Of a stretch of DNA of 64,000 nt, positions 46,912 to 55,873 are shown one piece after another. Origin of the DNA: Mycolicibacterium frederiksbergense (lineage in GTDB: Bacteria > Actinomycetota > Actinomycetes > Mycobacteriales > Mycobacteriaceae); assembly GCF_029893345.1 (NCBI RefSeq), contig NZ_JARXVE010000001.1, forward strand, positions 930,001-994,000, read 5' to 3'. The notes under the pieces were generated by a model, which was not told the DNA's origin, searched no databases, and saw nothing but the letters and a program-made list of their open reading frames with translations. Numbering within the stretch: position 1 is the first letter of the stretch; each line of letters opens with the position of its first letter. Both the position numbers and the translations under genes were made by a program.

Positions 46912-48273
46912 ATGAGTAATGCAGACGTTGTCATCCTCGGCGGTGGCCCCGGCGGTTATGCCACCGCGCTGCGCAGCGCCCAGTTGGGCCTGTCGGTCAT
47001 CCTCATCGAGGAGACCGCCATCGGCGGCACCTGCCTGCACCGCGGGTGCATTCCCACCAAGGCGCTGCTGCATGCCGCCGAGGTGGCCGACAATGCACGT
47101 GTTGCAACACAATTCGGGGTGCAATCAACGTTCGAGGGCATCGACCCGGAACGACTGCACGCCTATAAGGACGGTGTGGTGTCCCGCCTGCACAAGGGGC
47201 TGCAGGCATTGCTGCCCGCACGCGGGGTCACGGTGCTCAACGGCCGCGGCCGGTTGAGCGGGCCGAACAGCGTCGATGTCGACGGACAGACCGTGACCGG
47301 TGCGGCGATCGTGCTGGCAACCGGCTCCGCACCCAAGCCGTTGCCCGGCATCGAACTCGGTGATCGGGTGATCACCAGCGACCAAGCGCTGGAACTGCGA
47401 TCGGTCCCCGAGCGGGCAGTGATCCTCGGCGGAGGCGTCATCGGCGTCGAGTTCGCCAGCCTGTGGACCTCATTCGGCACCGCGGTCACCATTGTCGAGG
47501 CCGAACCCCGACTGGTGCCCCATGAGGACGAGTCCGTCGCCAAGCACCTGGAACGCGCATTCCGCCGCCGCAAGATCACCGCCAAGACCGGTGCGCGAGT
47601 CGTCGAGGTCCGGTCCGGCGCGGATGCTGTGGCGGTCACCCTCGAGGGCGGTGAGACCCTCGAGGCCGATCTGCTCCTGCTCGCGGTGGGCCGGGCACCC
47701 CGCACCGACGGATTCCAGGAGGCGGGTGTCACGGTCGACCGCGGATTCGTCGTGACCGACGAGCAGCTGCGCACCGCGGTGCCTTCGGTGTACGCGGTGG
47801 GTGACATCGTGGCCGGAACCCAGCTGGCTCACCGCGCATTCCAACAGGGCATCTATGTGGCCGAACATCTCGCGGGGCTCAGCCCCGACCGCGTCGACGA
47901 CGCCGGCATTCCCCGGGTCACCTACTGCAGCCCCGAGATCGCTTCCGTCGGCCTGACCGAGGCCCAGGCCCGCAGCCAGTTCGGTGACGGCGTCGAGACC
48001 GTCAGCCACGATCTGATGGGCAACGGCAAGAGCCAGATCCTGAAGACATCCGGCACGGTCAAACTCGTGCTCGCTCCCTCGGGTGCGGTGGTGGGCATTC
48101 ACATGGTCGGCGACCGCGTCGGCGAACTCGTCGGGGAAGCCCAGCTGATCTACAACCTGCAGCTCAAGGCCGCCGAAGCGGCGAAGTTTGTGCACGCGCA
48201 CCCGACCCAGAACGAGGCTCTCGGCGAGGCGCTGATGGCCGCCGCGGGGAAGGCGCTGCACGGGCACGGCTGA
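46912..48273 (+). CDS. lpdA: Dihydrolipoyl dehydrogenase (L protein)
   Basis: 453 aa. The FAD site is VILGGGPGGYATALR, the redox disulfide is in GGTCLHRGCIPTK, the NAD site is VILGGGVIGVEFAS, the second FAD motif is VYAVGDIVAG, and the dimer-interface His/Glu is in VHAHPTQNEALGE. It reoxidises the lipoyl arm of GcvH. Because all other cleavage genes are here, this is probably a dedicated L protein and not the shared pyruvate-dehydrogenase Lpd. The start is ATG 46912 with AGAAGGA upstream. Confidence 0.93.
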   Translation: MSNADVVILGGGPGGYATALRSAQLGLSVILIEETAIGGTCLHRGCIPTKALLHAAEVADNARVATQFGVQSTFEGIDPERLHAYKDGVVSRLHKGLQALLPARGVTVLNGRGRLSGPNSVDVDGQTVTGAAIVLATGSAPKPLPGIELGDRVITSDQALELRSVPERAVILGGGVIGVEFASLWTSFGTAVTIVEAEPRLVPHEDESVAKHLERAFRRRKITAKTGARVVEVRSGADAVAVTLEGGETLEADLLLLAVGRAPRTDGFQEAGVTVDRGFVVTDEQLRTAVPSVYAVGDIVAGTQLAHRAFQQGIYVAEHLAGLSPDRVDDAGIPRVTYCSPEIASVGLTEAQARSQFGDGVETVSHDLMGNGKSQILKTSGTVKLVLAPSGAVVGIHMVGDRVGELVGEAQLIYNLQLKAAEAAKFVHAHPTQNEALGEALMAAAGKALHGHG

Positions 48274-48289
48274 GCCCGGGCGGGCCCCG

Positions 48290-48337
48290 GCCGAGGCACT
48301 GCCAGGAACAGCCGAACCGGCACCTGGCATCCTCGGC
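48290..48337 (+). promoter_or_regulatory. Two-part leader hairpin just before the second permease
   Basis: GCCGAGG and GCCAGG (48290-48306) pair with CCTGGC and CCTCGGC (48323-48337) across a small internal loop. It begins 17 bases after lpdA and ends five bases before the permease ATG. It may be a terminator of the gcv operon that the permease must read through, or a translational control stem. Confidence 0.5.
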
Positions 48338-48342
48338 TGTTG

Positions 48343-49791
48343 ATGCCTGAACAAACCCTGCCCGAGCACACCGAGGAACAGCGACACCTCTCCCGACAGC
48401 TGTCCAACCGGCACATCCAGCTCATCGCGATCGGCGGCGCCATCGGCACCGGCCTGTTCATGGGTTCCGGCAAGACCGTATCCCTGGCAGGCCCCTCGGT
48501 GATCTTCGTCTACATGATCATCGGCTTCATGTTGTTCTTCGTGATGCGGGCGATGGGCGAGCTGCTGCTGTCCAACCTGCATTACAAGTCGTTCGCCGAC
48601 TTCGCCGCCGACCTGCTCGGACCGTGGGCCGGCTTCTTCACCGGCTGGACGTACTGGTTCTGCTGGATCGTCACGGGCGTGGCCGACGTGGTGGCGATCG
48701 CCGGGTACGTCACCTACTGGTGGCCGCACCTGCCGTTGTGGATCCCCGCGCTGGCCACGGTGTTCGTCCTGGTCGCCCTGAACCTGCCGACGGTCAAGGC
48801 GTTCGGTGAGACCGAGTTCTGGTTCGCGCTGATCAAGATCGTGGCCATTCTGGTGCTCATCGTGGTGGGCCTGGCCATGGTGTTCACCCAATTCACCGCG
48901 CCCAACGGCGCCGAGGCCAGCTTCGCCAACATCTGGAACGACGGCGGCTTCTTCCCCACCGGCCCCATGGGATTCGTCGCCGGATTCCAGATCGCGACGT
49001 TCGCGTTCGTCGGCATCGAGTTGGTCGGCACCACCGCGGCCGAGACCAAGTCACCCGAACGCAACCTGCCCCGCGCGATCAACTCCATCCCGCTCCGCGT
49101 GATGCTGTTCTACGTCGTGTCGCTGACCGTGATCATCTCGGTCACGCCCTGGCGGGAGATCAGCCCGGACCGCAGCCCCTTCGTCGCGATGTTCAGCCTG
49201 GCCGGCCTCGGCATCGCCGCATCGGTGGTCAACTTCGTGGTGCTGACCTCGGCCACCTCCTCGGCCAACTCCGGCATCTACTCCACCTCGCGGATGGTCT
49301 ACGGCCTGGCCCAGGAGGGTGACGCACCGGCGCTGTTCGGCCGGCTCACATCGCGCCGGGTGCCCGCCAATGCGCTATTCCTGTCCGGGGTGGTGCTGCT
49401 GTCGGGTGTGGTGATGGTGGCCGTCGGCGGTTCGATCATCGAGGCGTTCACCATCGTCACGACCATCTCGTCGCTGTGCTTCATATTCGTCTGGTCGATC
49501 ATCCTGATCAGCTACCTGGCGTACCGCCGGCGCCGTCCGCACCTGCACGAGGCGTCGAAGTTCAAGATGCCCGGCGGCGTGCCGATGTGTTTCGTCGTGC
49601 TGGGCTTCTTCGCCTTCCTGGTGTGGGCATTCACCCAGAAGGCCGATACGCTGCACGCCCTGCTGGTGACCCCGGTGTGGTTCATCGTGCTGGGCCTGGC
49701 CTGGGCCGTGCTGCGCCGACGGCCCGGGCATCTGGCCCGCGCGGCAGCATTCCGGGCCGACCTGGAGTCCGCCGACACCCCGGAGAACTGA
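48343..49791 (+). CDS. Second CycA-like amino-acid permease
   Basis: 482 aa, same APC/AAT family and 12-helix layout as the permease at 37058, with long identical stretches (e.g. RQLSNRHIQLIAIGGAIG, WTYWFCWIVTGVADVVAI). Differences concentrate in the N-terminus and some loops. No riboswitch precedes it directly; it lies at the end of the gcv operon behind a leader hairpin, so it may be expressed by read-through when glycine is plentiful. The likely substrates are glycine, serine or alanine. The start is ATG 48343; no good ribosome site is seen. Confidence 0.85.
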   Translation: MPEQTLPEHTEEQRHLSRQLSNRHIQLIAIGGAIGTGLFMGSGKTVSLAGPSVIFVYMIIGFMLFFVMRAMGELLLSNLHYKSFADFAADLLGPWAGFFTGWTYWFCWIVTGVADVVAIAGYVTYWWPHLPLWIPALATVFVLVALNLPTVKAFGETEFWFALIKIVAILVLIVVGLAMVFTQFTAPNGAEASFANIWNDGGFFPTGPMGFVAGFQIATFAFVGIELVGTTAAETKSPERNLPRAINSIPLRVMLFYVVSLTVIISVTPWREISPDRSPFVAMFSLAGLGIAASVVNFVVLTSATSSANSGIYSTSRMVYGLAQEGDAPALFGRLTSRRVPANALFLSGVVLLSGVVMVAVGGSIIEAFTIVTTISSLCFIFVWSIILISYLAYRRRRPHLHEASKFKMPGGVPMCFVVLGFFAFLVWAFTQKADTLHALLVTPVWFIVLGLAWAVLRRRPGHLARAAAFRADLESADTPEN

Positions 49792-49796
49792 CCGTC

Positions 49797-50129
49797 ATGC
49801 CCTACGACCTCGAACTCGCCGACCGGATCCGGGAACTGGTGGCCGCCGAACGCGGAGTCGATGAGAAGCAGATGTTCGGCGGGCTGGCATTTCTGATCAA
49901 CGGAAACATGGCGGTCGCGGCCACCCGGGAGGGCGGCCTGATGGTGCGCGTTGCACCCGGCGACACCGAAAAACTGTTGCAGCGTAACCACGTCGCACCG
50001 ATGGTGATGGGTGGCCGACAGATGCGGGGCTGGCTGCGGATCGGGAGTCCCGGCGTCCAGACCAAACGCCAACTCGAAGTCTGGGTGGCCCGCGGCGTCG
50101 ACTACGCCAAGGGCCTGCCACCCAAGTAA
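49797..50129 (+). CDS. TfoX N-terminal-domain-like protein
   Basis: 110 aa matching the TfoX N-terminal domain: ADRIRELVAAERGVDEKQMFGGLAFLINGNMAVAA in pieces (QMFGGLAFLINGNM) and LMVRVAPGD. No C-terminal TfoX domain is present. In mycobacteria these stand-alone domains are of unknown function and not tied to competence. The start is ATG 49797, five bases after the permease stop, so it is probably on the same transcript. Confidence 0.8.
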   Translation: MPYDLELADRIRELVAAERGVDEKQMFGGLAFLINGNMAVAATREGGLMVRVAPGDTEKLLQRNHVAPMVMGGRQMRGWLRIGSPGVQTKRQLEVWVARGVDYAKGLPPK

Positions 50130-50223
50130 CCCGCGGACCGGGCCGAAATCTCCTCGTATTGCCCAATCCGAGCAGAATGGCCATTAACATAGACCCGCCT
50201 GACAACGACGGGGGCGCAGCCAG

Positions 50224-50448
50224 ATGCTGACCGCAATACGCACGATCCTCAGCTTCCAGATGACCATCGCCGAGTGGATCGGGACCGCCATCATGCTCGC
50301 GGTCCCCTATCTGCTCATCGGCGTCGCCTGGTCGCTCACCCATACCGGCCACCTGGCCGGACTGCACGGCGCCCATGCGGTGGTGTGGTTTCTCGGCTCC
50401 ATCGTCTTCTGGCCGGTGCTGCTGTTCAGCAATGTGTGCATGAGCTGA
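50224..50448 (+). CDS. Small two-helix membrane protein, paralogue of the one at 51337
   Basis: 74 aa with two hydrophobic helices (TAIMLAVPYLLIGVAWSLTH and AVVWFLGSIVFWPVLLFSNV) and the C-terminal motif WPVLLFSNVCMS. The protein at 51337 has the same plan, so they are paralogues on either side of the MpaB-like gene. The start is ATG 50224 after a purine-rich stretch (GGGGGCGCAGCCAG). It ends 13 bases before the MpaB-like gene. It may be a membrane partner of that enzyme. Confidence 0.75.
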   Translation: MLTAIRTILSFQMTIAEWIGTAIMLAVPYLLIGVAWSLTHTGHLAGLHGAHAVVWFLGSIVFWPVLLFSNVCMS

Positions 50449-50461
50449 CGAGGAGCAGCGA

Positions 50462-51337
50462 ATGCCTGTCGGGGACAACACCCGTGCCAACCGGATCGCG
50501 ATCAGCAGACGCACCGCGCGCTGGTCGGATGAGGACGTCACCATCGCCGATGCGATGGATCTGTGGGGCTTCGCCGCGGGGGCGGCCAACGTCATCATGC
50601 AACTGTCGTGGCCCGGCGTGGGATATGGCGTCGTGGAAAGCACGGTGGACTCCGGAAACCTGCTCAAGCACCCCTGGAAACGGGCCCGCACCACGCTCAG
50701 CTACCTGGCGGTGGCGATCCTCGGCCGGGCCGAGGACCGGGTGGCGTTCCGCGATGCCGTCGACCTGGCCCACCGCCAGGTCAGATCCGGACCGGCAAGC
50801 CCGGTGCAGTACAACGCGTTTGACCCCGACCTGCAAATGTGGGTGGCCGCCTGCCTGTTCGTCGGACTGGAGGACGTCTACCAACTGCTGCGCGGCGAAA
50901 TGACCACCACGCAGGCCGAGCAGTTCTACCAATCCGGTACGACGCTGGGCACCACGCTGCAGGTCAGCCCGCAGCAATGGCCCGCGACCCGCGTCGATTT
51001 CGACGCGTACTGGAACACCGCCTGCCAGCAGGTGCAGATCGACGACGTCGTCTCGCGGTATCTGCACGACCTGGTGGACTTGCGCATGATCAACCCGCTC
51101 CTGCGGATTCCGTTTCGCCCGCTGCTGAAATTCCTGACCACCGGTTTTCTGGCGCCGACGTTCCGCGACGCCGTCGGCTTCGGCTGGGGCAGCGGCCGCC
51201 AGCGGTTGTTCGAATGGCTGTTCCTGGTCGTGGCGTTCGGCAACCGGTTCCTGCCGGTGTTCATCCGCCAAGGTGGGAGCTACCTGCTGCTGGCCGATGT
51301 CCGCCGGCGGATCCGGGCCGGAAAGGCGCTGATCTGA
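50462..51337 (+). CDS. DUF2236 / MpaB-like oxygenase-family protein
   Basis: 291 aa with the DUF2236 pattern: an N-terminal helix region (WGFAAGAANVIMQLSWPGVGYGVVEST in part), RARTTLSYLAVAILG, HRQVRSG and DLQMWVAACLFVGLEDVYQL. This family includes rubber oxygenase Lcp and mycophenolic-acid MpaB, where a His in the helical core binds heme b. A candidate is the His of AVDLAHRQV. Mycobacteria carry several paralogues of unknown substrate. The TGATGA overlap to the downstream small membrane gene shows coupling. Confidence 0.8.
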   Translation: MPVGDNTRANRIAISRRTARWSDEDVTIADAMDLWGFAAGAANVIMQLSWPGVGYGVVESTVDSGNLLKHPWKRARTTLSYLAVAILGRAEDRVAFRDAVDLAHRQVRSGPASPVQYNAFDPDLQMWVAACLFVGLEDVYQLLRGEMTTTQAEQFYQSGTTLGTTLQVSPQQWPATRVDFDAYWNTACQQVQIDDVVSRYLHDLVDLRMINPLLRIPFRPLLKFLTTGFLAPTFRDAVGFGWGSGRQRLFEWLFLVVAFGNRFLPVFIRQGGSYLLLADVRRRIRAGKALI

Positions 51338-51588
51338 TGAACCTGATCCGCCGCGTGCTGAGCCACAAGGTCAGTCTCGACCAGATGCTCGAGACCCTGA
51401 TGTGGGTGGCCCTGCCCTACATCGTCATCGGTCTGGCCTGGACCTTCTTCCATCCCGGCCAGGTGCAGATGATCGAATCGAGTCTGCTGACCAAGATTCC
51501 GGCGGGCGCCGACCTGGTGGCGTTCGTCCAGGTGACGCTGTTGTGGCCGGTGCTGCTACTTGGCGGCGACGTGTGCATCGTGACGTGA
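51337..51588 (+). CDS. Small two-helix membrane protein, paralogue of the one at 50224
   Basis: 83 aa. Helices LETLMWVALPYIVIGLAWTF and VAFVQVTLLWPVLLLGGDVC end in LWPVLLLGGDVCIVT, parallel to WPVLLFSNVCMS of its paralogue. The start at 51337 shares its A with the stop of the MpaB-like gene. M. tuberculosis has a comparable small gene next to a DUF2236 gene (Rv2237A/Rv2237, from memory). Confidence 0.75.
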   Translation: MNLIRRVLSHKVSLDQMLETLMWVALPYIVIGLAWTFFHPGQVQMIESSLLTKIPAGADLVAFVQVTLLWPVLLLGGDVCIVT

Positions 51589-51676
51589 GCCGGCAACATG
51601 TAGCGCGCCGCGCATCAGTCCCGAGATACCGACGCCACCGCTTTCCCGGCGCAGCAGTTGGCTAGGGTTTTGCGTC

Positions 51677-52276
51677 GTGAAGGCTTGCCTCGGGAAGGTC
51701 AGCGCGGTCAGCGCGGTCAGCGCGGTCGTCGCTGCGACGGCGGCGCTCTCCGGATGTGCATCGGGGACCGTCATCAACACCGACGAGGCAGCGCCGCAGG
51801 CTGCCGCCGGCACTACCGTGCCGGCACCGCAGTTCGGCACCGCGAACCTGGTCAACGCCGCCGATTACCTGCTGCGGGTCGATGAGCGGACCGGCTATTA
51901 CTTCAGCACCCCGAGCGGGCGATGGCGATGCGCGATCCTGCCCAGGGACCGCGCCGGCTGCCAAACCGCTGACGGCACCTCGGCGATGGGCGTGACCGGA
52001 GCACCCGATGAGGCGCCCGACCCATCCGGCGGCACCCGAGCACCGAATGCCCTTGTGGTCGAGCGGGATACCGACGCGCATTTCGCCGTACTGGAACAGC
52101 CGGAGTTCGCCCAAAGCGCGGCTACCGTGCTGCCGTTCGGCAAGGTGCTGGCGGTGGCGGGTTTCCGCTGCAACGTGCAGGAGCAGACCGGGGTGTCCTG
52201 CGTGCGGGAATTGACCGGCCGAGGTTTCACCTTCTCCGCCGAGGGCTACACCCTGAACTACACAGACGTCCCCTAG
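51677..52276 (+). CDS. Putative lipoprotein of unknown function
   Basis: 199 aa. The N-terminus is a signal peptide (VSAVSAVSAVVAATAALSGC) with lipobox LSGC at residue 26. The mature part has paired Cys (RWRCAILPRDRAGCQ and FRCNVQEQTGVSCV) that could form disulfides outside the cell. No known domain is recognised. The start is GTG 51677. A 9-bp tandem repeat lies inside the signal-peptide code. The following DUF72 gene starts 10 bases after its stop. Confidence 0.72.
   Translation: MKACLGKVSAVSAVSAVVAATAALSGCASGTVINTDEAAPQAAAGTTVPAPQFGTANLVNAADYLLRVDERTGYYFSTPSGRWRCAILPRDRAGCQTADGTSAMGVTGAPDEAPDPSGGTRAPNALVVERDTDAHFAVLEQPEFAQSAATVLPFGKVLAVAGFRCNVQEQTGVSCVRELTGRGFTFSAEGYTLNYTDVP
51697..51727 (+). 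repeat. 9-bp tandem repeat (GGTCAGCGC, three and a half copies)
   Basis: Perfect copies at 51697, 51706 and 51715 plus GGTC. It codes for the Val-Ser-Ala run of the lipoprotein signal peptide, so a slip changes the hydrophobic core by three residues without a frameshift. Confidence 0.85.
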
Positions 52277-52285
52277 CGATGGCAG

Positions 52286-53020
52286 ATGATCAGGATCGGC
52301 ACCTCGGGATGGTCCTACGACCACTGGACCGGTGTGCTCTATCCCCGCGGCACCCCGGCCAAAGCCAGACTGGCCCATTACGTAGGCGAGTTCGACACCG
52401 TGGAACTCAACGGCAGCTTCTACCGCTGGCCCGCTGACACCACCTTCACCGGTTGGCGCGACCAGTTGCCGGCCGGGTTCACCATGTCGGTCAAGGCCCA
52501 CCGCGGATTGACCCATTTCCGCCGGCTGCGGTCACCGCAAGCCTGGACCCCGCGGTTCGAGCAGTACTGGCGCCTGTTGGAACCCCACAACGAGGCACTG
52601 CTGGTCCAACTGCACCCCGCACTCGAGCGCGACGATGAGCTGCTCACCGAATTCCTGAGCCAACTACCGCTCCGGCTCCGAGTCGCGATGGAACTGCGCC
52701 ACCCGTCCTGGCACGACCCGGCGGTGTATGCGCTGCTGCAGCACTACGGGGCGGCGTATGTCGTGATGAGTGGCCCCGGACTCGCCTGCCGGCCGGTGGC
52801 CACCAGCGAGCTGGTCTACGTGCGCATGCACGGACCGGGCGCGGACCCCGATCTGTTGTACGCCGCCTGCTACACCGACAGCGAGCTCCAGCAGTGGGCG
52901 CACCGGCTCCGGCAGTGGGACCGCGAGGGCCATCGCGTCGTCGTGTACTTCAACAACGACCTCGGTGGTCACGCGGTGCGCAACGCCCAAAAACTCAAGC
53001 AGTTGGTGGCCGACGAGTAG
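52286..53020 (+). CDS. DUF72 family protein
   Basis: 244 aa with the DUF72 TIM-barrel signature: IRIGTSGWSYDHWTGVLYP at the N-terminus, FDTVELNGSFYRWP, then GFTMSVKAHRGLTHFRRL and VVVYFNNDLGGHAVRNAQKL at the end. The fold resembles endonuclease IV, but no biochemical role is established. The start is ATG 52286. It is followed 11 bases later by the FAD reductase on the same strand. Confidence 0.9.
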   Translation: MIRIGTSGWSYDHWTGVLYPRGTPAKARLAHYVGEFDTVELNGSFYRWPADTTFTGWRDQLPAGFTMSVKAHRGLTHFRRLRSPQAWTPRFEQYWRLLEPHNEALLVQLHPALERDDELLTEFLSQLPLRLRVAMELRHPSWHDPAVYALLQHYGAAYVVMSGPGLACRPVATSELVYVRMHGPGADPDLLYAACYTDSELQQWAHRLRQWDREGHRVVVYFNNDLGGHAVRNAQKLKQLVADE

Positions 53021-53031
53021 GCTGAACCGAC

Positions 53032-54258
53032 ATGACGACGTCGTCCACATTCGCGATCATCGGCGGCGGCCTGGCCGGCGCCAAGGCCGCTGAGGCCCTG
53101 CGGGACAACGACTTTGACGGTCACGTTGTCCTGTTCGGCGCCGAAGAGCACCTCCCCTACGAGCGTCCACCGCTGTCCAAGGACTACCTGGCCGGCGCCA
53201 AGACACTCGACGACTTCACCGTCGATCCGGCCTCGTGGTACCGCGACCACAACGTCGACCTGCGGCTTGGCACCGAGGTGACCGCCGTCAACACCGCCGA
53301 CCACACGCTCACACTGCCCGACGGCACCGCCGTCGGATACGACAAGTTGCTGCTGGCCACCGGATCGGCCTCGCGTCGCCCACCGATCCCGGGTGCCGAC
53401 GCCGCAGGTGTGCACTATCTGCGCACCATCGATGACGCCGCGGCGCTGAGCGCGGCGTTGACACCCGGTTCGGCGCTGGCCATCGTGGGCGGCGGGTGGA
53501 TCGGGCTGGAGGTCGCTGCCGGTGCGCGTGGCCGCGGTGTGGACGTCACGGTCATCGAGGCCGCCCACCTGCCACTGCTGGGCGCGCTGGGCGCCGAGGT
53601 GGGTGAGGTGTTCGCACAATTGCACCGGGAGCACGGGGTCGATCTGCGGCTAAATCAGTCGGTGCAGGAGATCACCACCGTCGACGGCTCGGCCACCGGG
53701 TTACGACTCGCCGACGGTTCCACCGTCGCCGCCGACACGGTTTTGGTTGCCGTCGGCGCGGCACCGAATATCGGACTGGCCGTACAGGCCGGGCTCGCCA
53801 CCGCCGACGGCGGAGTGCTGGTCGACGCGTCCTTGCGCAGCAGCGATCCCGACATCTTCGCGGTGGGCGACATCGCCGCCGCGCTGCATCCGCTGTTCGG
53901 GGTCTGGATCCGCACCGAGCACTGGGCCAACGCACTCAAACAGCCGGCCGTGGCGGTCGCCGGAATGCTGGGCAACGCCGCCAGATACGACGAGTTGCCC
54001 TACTTCTTCACCGATCAGTACGACCTCGGCATGGAGTATGTCGGCCACGCACCCGAATACCACCGCGTGGTGTTCCGGGGCAACGTTGCTGAACGGGAAT
54101 TCGTCGCGTTCTGGCTCGACGCCGACAACCGGGTTCTGGCCGGCATGAACGTCAACGTGTGGGACGTGCTCGACGACATCAAGGCACTGATCCGGTCCCG
54201 CGCCCCGGTCGATCCGCAGCGCCTGGCCGACCCGTCGCAGCCTTTGCCCACCGGGTAG
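53032..54258 (+). CDS. FAD-dependent ferredoxin reductase-like oxidoreductase (Rv1869c-like)
   Basis: 408 aa with FAD motif FAIIGGGLAGAKAAEAL, NAD motif LAIVGGGWIGLEVAAGARG and the second FAD block DIFAVGDIAAALHPLFG, followed by a C-terminal reductase domain (RTEHWANALKQPAVAVAGML). This is the BphA4/CamA rubredoxin/ferredoxin-reductase class, which passes electrons from NAD(P)H to a small iron-sulfur protein for a P450 or oxygenase. No ferredoxin or P450 is adjacent. It matches M. tuberculosis Rv1869c in length and locus, from memory. Confidence 0.88.
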   Translation: MTTSSTFAIIGGGLAGAKAAEALRDNDFDGHVVLFGAEEHLPYERPPLSKDYLAGAKTLDDFTVDPASWYRDHNVDLRLGTEVTAVNTADHTLTLPDGTAVGYDKLLLATGSASRRPPIPGADAAGVHYLRTIDDAAALSAALTPGSALAIVGGGWIGLEVAAGARGRGVDVTVIEAAHLPLLGALGAEVGEVFAQLHREHGVDLRLNQSVQEITTVDGSATGLRLADGSTVAADTVLVAVGAAPNIGLAVQAGLATADGGVLVDASLRSSDPDIFAVGDIAAALHPLFGVWIRTEHWANALKQPAVAVAGMLGNAARYDELPYFFTDQYDLGMEYVGHAPEYHRVVFRGNVAEREFVAFWLDADNRVLAGMNVNVWDVLDDIKALIRSRAPVDPQRLADPSQPLPTG

Positions 54259-54297
54259 CTGCGGTCGCCTCGACCGCAGTTGGCTCCGGCCGGCTCC

Positions 54298-55785
54298 TCA
54301 GAGCAGGGTCGCGCCGCCGTCGGGATGGACCCGCACCTTCGCCCCGGCGATGTCCTGAGACATGCTCGCCGCCGCCTGTGACGCGTCGACGATCCGGGCC
54401 AGCGTGCGCCCGTCCTCGGGGGTGCGCACCGCCAGGAAAACCTTCTCCGCGGTACCGTCGCGACCGACCGGAGTGGTCCAGGACTCCACGGTCCCGATGC
54501 CCGCCCACTCCACCTGCAGTTGCCGGGTGGGCTCGGCGTCGACCTCGGATTGCACGTCTTGCCAACGGAATTCGTGGTCCGGCGGTTCGGTGCCGTACAC
54601 CCCGAAACTGTGTTTGGTGAGGTAACCACCGTTGGCGGTGATCAGCCCGCGGGCACCGGGATTGGCCACCAGCCGCTCGGCCATGGTGGCGATCGAGTGC
54701 GACACGTAGTTGTTCCACGGCCCGCCGGCGAAGGTCAGACCACCGGTGGCCGTCAGCGGCCGGGACGGATCACCGAGCGGCAGGCCGATCTCGGCCGCCG
54801 CCACCTGCACCGCCGACGGGAAACACGAGTACACGTCGATCAACTCGACCTCATCGGCACCCACGCCGGCCAGTTCCAGCACCCGCCGTCCAGCGATCCG
54901 GATCGCCGGCGAGCGGAAGAACTCGGCGCGCTCGCCGATGGCGTAGGTGTCGTGTGAATCCGTCCCGGCGTACGGGAAAACCCAACGGTCGCTGGGAATC
55001 TGAAGTTCGGTCGCCCGCTCCGCGGTGGTCAGCACCAGCACGGCACCCTGGTCGACCATGTTGTTGGAGTTCATCAACTTGGTGTAAGGCCAGCTGATCA
55101 TCCGGTTGTCCGGACCGGGCTGCCAGATCTGCTCGGCCGGCACCGCATCCCGGCTCCAGGCATGGGGGTTACCGGCCGCCACCGCGCTGAACTGTGACCA
55201 CAACTCACCGATCCGGCGGCGGTGCTCATCGCTGGTCTCACCAGCCGCGATGCGCAGCGCCTGTTCGAACATCGGATACACGTAAGCCGGGCGGTCCAGA
55301 TTGATCCGGATCTCGGCCTCGCCGGCCATCGGCACACCGTCATGGGCGCCCGGCGCCTCCGGCACCGATTCGTCCTGACGGGTCCAGTCCGGTTTGAGCC
55401 CACGGGCCCGCAGCCGACTGCGGGTACGCCAGGTCTCGGCTCCCGCGATCAGGACCACTTCGGCCCGCCCGGCCTGCAGATCCAGACAGGCCTCGTTCAC
55501 CAGGGTCTGCGGCACGTTGCCACCCAGGCCGGTGTAGCGCGTCGTCGCGTTGAACGCTCTGATGCGTTGCGCCAACAGCAAACCCGGATCCCGGTAGTGC
55601 CAGGACAACAGATTGACCACCCGGATCGAATCCACCGCCTCCAACACTCTGGCGTCGGCGGCGGCCCGAGCCGCCGCCACCATCAGGTCGACCGGTTCGA
55701 CCTCCGGATTGTCGTCCTGCTGGTTGACCTGGCCATAGCCGACCAACACCGGTGTCCTGGGGTCGACGGTTCCGCGGACGGGCAT
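54298..55785 (-). CDS. Thiolase-fold acetyl-CoA acetyltransferase-like protein (Rv1867-like)
   Basis: 495 aa. N-terminal thiolase half: [41 protein letters not shown] and [11 protein letters not shown]. The nucleophile Cys of thiolases is expected in the segment before LDLQAG; the Cys of NEACLDL may be it. The C-terminal half has [11 protein letters not shown] and [14 protein letters not shown], which replace the usual GxGxP-type motifs, so chemistry may differ from biosynthetic thiolase. The start is ATG 55785; the frame is open to 55899 but no family sequence lies there. It is divergent from phosphoketolase with an 88-base gap. Confidence 0.82.
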   Translation of the reverse strand: MPVRGTVDPRTPVLVGYGQVNQQDDNPEVEPVDLMVAAARAAADARVLEAVDSIRVVNLLSWHYRDPGLLLAQRIRAFNATTRYTGLGGNVPQTLVNEACLDLQAGRAEVVLIAGAETWRTRSRLRARGLKPDWTRQDESVPEAPGAHDGVPMAGEAEIRINLDRPAYVYPMFEQALRIAAGETSDEHRRRIGELWSQFSAVAAGNPHAWSRDAVPAEQIWQPGPDNRMISWPYTKLMNSNNMVDQGAVLVLTTAERATELQIPSDRWVFPYAGTDSHDTYAIGERAEFFRSPAIRIAGRRVLELAGVGADEVELIDVYSCFPSAVQVAAAEIGLPLGDPSRPLTATGGLTFAGGPWNNYVSHSIATMAERLVANPGARGLITANGGYLTKHSFGVYGTEPPDHEFRWQDVQSEVDAEPTRQLQVEWAGIGTVESWTTPVGRDGTAEKVFLAVRTPEDGRTLARIVDASQAAASMSQDIAGAKVRVHPDGGATLL

Positions 55786-55873
55786 ACCCGCGAATCTATC
55801 CGGTGCCGTCCGGAGCGGTACGGCACCAATCGGATACCCGGATCGCAGGCGCTGTTCACCGACGCCAGTCACC

